DNA of 64,000 nucleotides from Acorus gramineus (Eukaryota > Streptophyta > Magnoliopsida > Acorales > Acoraceae): positions 28,020,311 through 28,084,310 of the forward strand of contig CM060849.1 of the NCBI GenBank assembly GCA_030737835.1. The letters run 5' to 3'. Of the stretch, positions 57,630 through 64,000 are shown piece after piece. Both the position numbers and the translations under genes were made by a program. Within the stretch, counting starts at the first letter, position 1, and the number at the start of each line of letters is the position of its first letter. Below the pieces are notes generated by a model that searched no databases, had not been told where the DNA came from, and saw nothing but the letters and a program-made list of their open reading frames with translations.

Positions 57630-57775
57630 TGGAATAACCTAACTAAGGTTAGAAGTATGTTAAAAATCCAATTACATAAGAATATATTAATCTTATCTTT
57701 TTGTATTTCCATAAAAAGTGGCTGCATTTGATATTTTTAACTTTTATGACTATTTTTTGTCATTTTCCCTTATAC
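57630..57775. mobile_element. One-ended copy of the MULE family at 63211-63973
   Basis: About 140 bp (agaagtatgtt, ccaattacataagaatat, ctttttgtatttcc, ttttttgtcattttccctta) homologous to the right end of the MULE at 63211-63973. The matching left end is not found nearby, so this copy is truncated. Confidence 0.6.
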
Positions 57776-58486
57776 TAATTTAAAAACTTGTTCATTTTTT
57801 ATATATTGTTTGATTTTTTAAATTTATTATTGGGACCTTTTTATAATTTTATTTTAATACTGATTTACATACATTTTTTTTATTTTATTTTATTTTTATT
57901 TTATATTTTTTGGGATTATTTGGATAAGTTTATTTTATTTTAAAAATGTATCTATATCTTTCTCTTCATTTGTTAATTTTGTTTGGTAACATGTTATTTT
58001 TCATTTTTATTTATTTTCAATTTATAGAAATGGAAAATAAATTAAAAATTTTATTTATAGAATTTAAGATTCAATTGTGATTCCTATATTTAGGAAGCGT
58101 AAAAAATGAAATGAAAATTGAGTAAGATATACTTAAAACGGATAAGATTATATTTATTTTTTACTTGACAGAGATTCTCGATTTGCACATGTGTATATAT
58201 ATATATAGCTAATCCATGACGGCACGTCATCCAACGAAAAAACGAAAGAGATCATAAAATCTGACGCGTTCATTTGATGGTCCTACCTACGATCCCGTGC
58301 ACCAGTGCCATCATAGCCGTCTGATTCGTGCAATTTCGGAGTCACCCCCTATCCTTCCGACGTCAACCGTCATTCGTCAAACCGACCTTTCTATTCAAAG
58401 CTCCTCCGTCTTCACCATTCGCAAACCTCTCTCTCTCTCTCTCTCTCTCTCTTCAAAACTCTAACCATAGCTTTCTCTCTCCATCA
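57776..58486 (+). promoter_or_regulatory. Spacer, then ACX3 promoter and leader
   Basis: AT-rich to about 58190. The tail 58190-58486 has a (TA)n TATA-like run at 58193-58206, GC-richer sequence, and a (CT)n tract at 58427-58453 just before the start codon, common in plant 5' leaders. Confidence 0.45.
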
Positions 58487-61400
58487 ATGGCGTCTCCGAA
58501 CCCTCTCTCCGACCGAGTCACCCGCCGCGCCTCCGTCATAACCCGCCACCTCCTCCAACACCCTCCCCCCTCTACCACCCTCCGCCCCTCCATCTGCGTC
58601 GAATACACCCCTCCGGATCCCTCCTCGCCGTCCGATTTCGACACGGTGGAACTCCGCCGCATTTTGGACGGCCACCACGTCGCCGACCGCGACTGGGTGT
58701 TCGGGCTGATGCGGGAGAGCCGGCTCTTCTGCCCGAGGAGGATTGGAAGGTCCGATACGGTCTTCGTTTCGCCGGACTACAATCAGTCTATGGAGCAGCA
58801 GAGGGAGGCGACGATGCGGAGGGTGGAGTACCTGTCGAGCAGGGGCGTGTTCGAGGGGTGGCTCACGAGGGACGACCCCGAGATGGAGATGAGGAAGTTC
58901 GCCGCTTTCGAGTGCATTGGCATCTACGATCACTCGCTCGCTGTCAAGCTCGGCGTCCACTTCTTCCTTTGGTGAGTCGACAAAGGTTGCTCTGGTCAGT
59001 GTTTCTTAAAATTGGGTGGTAAAAAAGACCACTTTTTTGTAGCCTGCAAGGGTTATCTGCATAATGGGTAACCAAGTAGCTTTAAAGGGATCTGAATTAT
59101 TTGGGTTTATGTTCTTTCTAGTTTTGTGTCTATTGGTTTGAGTTTCGATTGGAATTAATGGATGACCAAATAGCTATGAAATGATCTGAATTATATGGGT
59201 TGTTGGAATTTTTAGTTGAGAGGTATCATATTGGCCTTGGTTTTTGTAGGGGTGGTGCTATACGGTTCTTTGGGACAAAACGGCACCATGACAAGTGGTT
59301 GAAGGACACCGAGGACTATGTGATAAAGGGTTGCTTTGCGATGACTGAATTGGGACATGGGAGTAATGTAGGAGACTTGTCATTTTGTTTCTGTTGCTGA
59401 TTTTCTTTGCTGTTCTTTTAGTATTTTATAACACTGTCTTGGTCAACTTCAGGTCAGAGGAATTGAAACAGTTGCTACCTATGATCGGAGCACGGAAGAG
59501 TTTGTTATAAACACCCCGTGTGAATCAGCACAGAAGTATTGGATCGGAGGTGCTGCTAAGGTGAAAACCTTTTTTTATCGGTTGATTTTTGCACAAGGAT
59601 ATCTTGGTTGCATATGCTTACCTGATCTGATGTGTAATTTTTTGTAGCATGCCACACACACGATAGTTTTTGCTCAGCTGTATATTGATGGAGCCAATCA
59701 GGGTGTTCATGCATTCATAGCTCAGATCAGAGATGCAAATGGAAATGTCTGCCCGAACATTCGTATTGCGGATTGTGGTCACAAAATTGGCCTGAATGGA
59801 GTTGATAATGGACGGATCTGGTAGTTTACGCTATAAGTAAAACCAACCTTCTTTGTTTTCTGAGGGCTTTTTTGTTCTGATAGTGACAGGACATTGCAAT
59901 TGGTTTCAGGTTTGACTATCTGAGGGTTCCTCGAGAGAACTTGTTAAATTCAGTGGCCGATGTGACTCCAGATGGGCAGTATGTTAGTGCAATCAAAGAC
60001 CCGGATCAGGTGACTGTAGCTTTTTATGAACTTTTAGCCCCCTACCTCCAAATATATACCATAATTTGGCAATGGTTGTCTTGGATGGATTGGAGGCATT
60101 TGACATAGGAGGAAAGATTGTTTGTGTCGAAGTCCATTGAGATCTTATTTCTAAGTCGTCATTTTTTTTATGTTCAGAGGTTTGCAGCTTTTCTAGCTCC
60201 TCTGACATCTGGTCGTGTTAACATTGCTGTCAGTACAATTTGTATATCAAAGGTGAGTTTAGAGCCTTGTTACTCATAGTTAATTATACGTGTATTTTGT
60301 TTATATGCTGAACAAGAAGTACATACATAACTTGCATGATCTAAACACAAATGCAACAAACTTGTTCCAATTAATTTGGTTAGTCAGCTCTCCGACTTAT
60401 TGGGATCTTTATATTCATGGGTATGATAAAATTGTAATGCTCGCCTTTGCAGATTGGTTTAGGAGTTGCTGTAAGGTACGCTTTGACAAGACGAGCTTTC
60501 TCTATTGCCCCAAACAGTCCTGAAGTTCTATTGCTCGACTATCCCAGTCATCAGCGGCGTCTCTTACCTCTGATTGCAAAGACGTAAATTTCTCGCCTGA
60601 GATTTTTGCATATTCTCAGTTCATCCTTCCATGCCATTTCTTCACATTTTTTGCATCATCCCCCAACCAAAGTTTCCAATCCTGCTTCTTATTTATGGTT
60701 TTATGAACTTTTCATCTTTTTGCTATGCTTCATGTCAGTTGTGTCGTGTGTATTTGCCTTTTCATTTGCAAATCTTTATTATTATTGATTGCATATACAT
60801 ACATGGACTTTTTTTCTCTGGTTCTGCTTTTGTGTTGAATTCGTGTTGATCATTACAAGAAACTATTTATTAGACACGGAACAGTTGCCTGATTTAACTA
60901 TTATGTCATCTATGTAATTTTAAGCTTATAGAGTAATCCATTGACAATGTATCATGCTACTTTTGGGTCATGTAATTGATCTTGGGTTTGCTATCGCATA
61001 TCAATACGAATTAGTAGCCAACAATTGCAACATTAGCTAGAAACCTGTTGTAGTTCTTTGGGATGGAGATACTGAATGTTCTCCTCAGGTCAAGCATTCT
61101 GAGACAATCAATTTACTGATTTTTTTCCCATACAGATGTGTAATGAGCTGCTCAGGAAACTATCTGAAGAGGATCTATGTCAAGAAGACTCCTGAAGCAA
61201 ATAAAATGATACACATATATTCCAGTGCATTTAAAGCTATGTTCACCTGGCATAACATGAGGACTCTTCAGGAGTGCCGTGAAGCTTGTGGTGGACAAGG
61301 CTTGAAGACGGAAAACCGTGTTGGTTCTCTCATAAGTGAGTTTGATGTACATTCTACCTTTGAAGGGGACAATCATATACTGTTGCAGCAGGTAGTGACC

Positions 61401-62696
61401 GCTGTTCTCCTTAATTTGAATATTTGAATGGATCATCTGTATAAATGGAATGAAACCATGAAATTTATTGTTTAAATTGGTAAAATCAGATTAGCAAGGC
61501 CCTCCTTGGTGAATATCTGGCAGTACAATTGAAGAAGAGGCCTTTTAAGGGACTGGGATTAGAACATATGAATGGTCCATATCCTGTTATACCAGATAAC
61601 CTCACAAGCTCTGTCCTCAGAAGCTCTGAATTCCAGGTAATGTTGTTGTATTATCTGATTGTGTAATTAGCCCTTGCAGTTGGTACATAAATTTATTTTT
61701 TTCTGTGTTCTTTCCATCCCTTTGGCTTCCAGACTTCAATATTTTGTTTAAGAGAGCGAGATTTGCTGAATCGTTTTGCCGCTGAAATTGCCCAATATCA
61801 GGCGCAGGGCAAAAGCAAAGTGCACGCCTTCATTATGGTAACCATAACATCATCTTAAATTACTGAATTCTGTTGAGCATGGATTTTTATATGTATTTGT
61901 ACAACAGAGCTATCAGGTTGCAGAAGATTTGGCTAGAGCATTCTCCGAACGTGTTATTTTTCAAATCTTTTTGGATACTGAAGCAAGCTTCCCTGCCGGC
62001 CCGCTGAAGGTAATTCTGAAAAAATACTCCCATATCATGTCTCATAATAATTTATTTCTAGCCACTAAATCATTGGAAGCTAACTGGTTGTAATGGGCGA
62101 TCCATATTTTAATCTCACGCTAATCTGTTCATTTATATTCACATCTTAATAAACCAGACATTCAAGGGATTAATGTTACAAGACATTCTTAACTATAAGG
62201 TGCACGAACCTGTGTTTTTCGGGTTATCATAATCCAAACATGTGTTTGATAAATTGCAAACACCAATGCTACTATATTCCTCAAATGCTAAACATGCACT
62301 CCGTCTAGCTGTGTATATCAGTAATTGCCTTACTAATTCATTGACTTTCATGTTATCTAAATGGTATCCCTTCACTATAATCACTCAAATACAAACCAGT
62401 CGTCTCATCCTCGTTAACATCTATTTATCTGTTTTTCCCAGAAACTCTTTGGATTGTTGAGGTCCATGTATGCCTTGGTGAGCCTCGAAGAGGACTCTGT
62501 GTTCCTCCGGTATGGATACCTCTCACCAAGCAATGTCGCCATAGTGATTAAAGAAGTCGCAAACCTATGCAGTGAATTGAGGCCTCATGCACTCTCGCTG
62601 GTGGAATCCTTTGGGATCCCGGATGCTTTCCTCAGCCCCTTAGCTTTTAACTGGATCGAAGCGAATTCTTGGTCTTCGGTTCAGCAGCAGCAATGA
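58487..62696 (+). CDS. ACX3: Acyl-CoA oxidase 3, peroxisomal
   Basis: Exons: 58487-58971, 59250-59367, 59453-59560, 59648-59820, 59910-60009, 60178-60252, 60453-60583, 61136-61391, 61490-61636, 61733-61837, 61908-62009, 62442-62696 (2,055 nt, 684 residues). All are GT..AG and in frame. It catalyses the first step of peroxisomal beta-oxidation, acyl-CoA + O2 to trans-2-enoyl-CoA + H2O2; ACX3-type enzymes prefer medium chains. N-terminal R14-A-x5-H-L22 (RASVITRHL) is a PTS2 peroxisome signal. Motifs: [12 protein letters not shown] (190-201) for FAD/substrate, STICISKIGLGVA region, and TFEGDN with the expected catalytic Glu at about 473. Closely matches Arabidopsis ACX3 across its length ([29 protein letters not shown]). 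Upstream in-frame ATG at 58328 lies in the leader; 58487 gives the correct PTS2 position. It looks intact. Confidence 0.95.
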
Positions 62697-63201
62697 AAAG
62701 CAGGTTCTCATTTATTTTCATGTACAAAGTTTGAGATGTTTCACACCTACACTAAATAAGGTGGTGGTTGGATGGCCACCTATTCTACAGGACCACCCTG
62801 AATAATGTTGAAAAAAATGAGAAAAGATGCTTTTGAGGGGTTCTCATCCAGGGGTGGGTTCAATATGTTTTATTGTGTTTAATATGAAACAAAAAGACAG
62901 CTTGTATTTGTAATTTATGCAATATTTGAATTTTATGTTGGGTGTATATTAGTGTTATTGTTTAAAGTGCCAACAGTGAAAATCTGGCCACCTTTATAGC
63001 GAGATGCAGCTGGGTCCTTGATCCTTTTTCTGTGTTACCATGTGTCTTGACTTGAATATGAGCAAACTTGAATACTGATTCCTACGTATTATTTTTCTAA
63101 TGTTTGATTTGCACATGAAAAATGATAGTAAATGACAAAAATACCTCTAGTAGTAGTTATGTATATGTATTTGAAAATTTAATTAGACATGTATATTACA
63201 A
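62697..63201. other. ACX3 3' region
   Basis: Probable 3' untranslated region to about 62960, then AT-rich spacer. No gene was seen. Confidence 0.4.
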
Positions 63202-63210
63202 TTATATAAA

Positions 63211-63973
63211 GGAAAAATGATAAAAAAAAATCTCTTAAAATTAGAAATACCTAGATCATCTATTTTTTAAAATTATACCTAAAAAAAAATCTCATTTTAT
63301 ACTTTTGAATACACAAAAGACTAATATACTTTTATGTGATCAGATTTTTAACATCCCTCTGACCCTTGTTAGGTTATAGATACCAAAAACCTATTTCTTC
63401 TGCAAAACAATAATCTCACTCAAATCAAATCCATTAGATGTTTTGTTATTATATATCATATTGTGTTATATATATATTATTTGATATTGTTTATCATTTT
63501 TTATTGTATATAATCATAAAATGTAATTTAAATTTGTATTGTGCCCCAATGTAACAGATGATATTTTAGTATTTTAAATCCTTATTCACTTTTTTTTTCT
63601 TAGCTATTCACATATTTTTATGGCGTCATGAGTGCATATCCATTTTTTTTAAAAAGCATCAACATTTAATGGAATTCATTATTAAAAACTCAAATTATAT
63701 TGGCATATATCTCACAAAACCCACCTAATAACAGAATTCAAGGTAAAAAAAAGTTCTACATGATAATGTGTAAAATACATTAACAAAATTAAGGGCGTGA
63801 AATATTTGAACAAAGTTAAGAAGTATGAAGTATGTTGAAGATCTAATTACATAAAAATATGTCAGTCTTTTGTGTTCCCAAAATTGTGAAATGAGATTTT
63901 TTTTTTTGTATAATTTTAAAAGTGACTGATTTTTTGTATTTTTAAATTTTAGGAGACTTTTTTGTCATTTTCC
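63211..63973. mobile_element. MULE-like element with about 140-bp TIRs
   Basis: The left end (ggaaaaatgataaaaaaa) and the reverse complement of the right end (ggaaaatgacaaaaaagtc) align for about 140 bp, sharing ttttaaaattata, aaatctcattt, acacaaaagact and tttttatgt.at.agat. Flanking 9-mers TTATATAAA (63202-63210) and TTATAAAAA (63974-63982) match at 8 of 9. 763 bp, no coding capacity. Related to the one-ended copy at 57630-57775. Confidence 0.72.
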
Positions 63974-64000
63974 TTATAAAAAAATGAATAATATTAAAGG

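Noticed and set aside
58328-58486. 53-residue N-terminal extension of ACX3
   Set aside because: It includes a Ser/Leu run from the (CT)n tract and would bury the PTS2 signal, which needs to be near the N-terminus.
58484-58960. 158-codon minus frame over ACX3 exon 1
   Set aside because: Antisense shadow; the plus frame matches ACX3 throughout.

Overview
The window is nuclear DNA of a flowering plant. The evidence is six spliced or intronless genes of plant-specific or plant-type families, AT-rich spacers, and many short DNA transposons (MULE, hAT and Tourist-like MITEs), SINEs and copia LTR remnants. Coding exons are clearly more GC-rich than the spacers, most strongly in the WOX, RAB and ERF genes and in the first exon of the ACX gene. 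That pattern would fit a monocot, but I cannot place the species.

Layout. 1-2.6 kb: spacer with a LINE scrap. 2.6-3.2 kb: intronless ERF transcription factor (minus). 3.9-13.9 kb: a run of transposons. In order these are a MULE with a 9-bp target-site duplication (TSD), a Tourist-like MITE, an hAT-like element with an 8-bp TSD, a 3.2-kb MULE carrying a chimeric MuDR/plant-mobile-domain gene, and a 3-kb fold-back MULE with a perfect 9-bp TSD. 14-17.7 kb: tRNA-derived SINEs, an hAT-like element and a MITE. 18.9-20.5 kb: ROP/RAC small GTPase (7 exons, plus). 22.3-23.2 kb: MULE with a perfect 9-bp TSD carrying a FAR1-like zinc-knuckle fragment. 23.2-32.5 kb: AT-rich spacer with a second hAT copy. 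32.5-35.0 kb: WOX8/9-type homeobox gene (4 exons, plus). 37-39.3 kb: MITE cluster. 42.5-45.5 kb: RABA1-type GTPase (2 exons, plus). 47.8-52.2 kb: PDAP1/PP28-like phosphoprotein gene (8 exons, minus). 52.5-58 kb: second transposon-rich block, with a solo copia LTR, a TIR element that captured the end of a type II peroxiredoxin gene, an hAT element inside a copia LTR, a large inverted repeat, and a SINE with long TSDs. 58.5-62.7 kb: acyl-CoA oxidase 3 (12 exons, plus). 63.2-64 kb: a MULE with long terminal inverted repeats (TIRs).

The host genes do not form a pathway. They are unrelated single-copy-style loci: two small GTPases in polar growth and vesicle traffic, two transcription factors, one peroxisomal beta-oxidation enzyme and one small acidic phosphoprotein. 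All exon joins were worked out by hand from GT/AG sites, reading-frame continuity and family similarity. The most unusual content is the transposons that carry host-derived coding pieces: plant mobile domain, peroxiredoxin, and FAR1-type knuckle.
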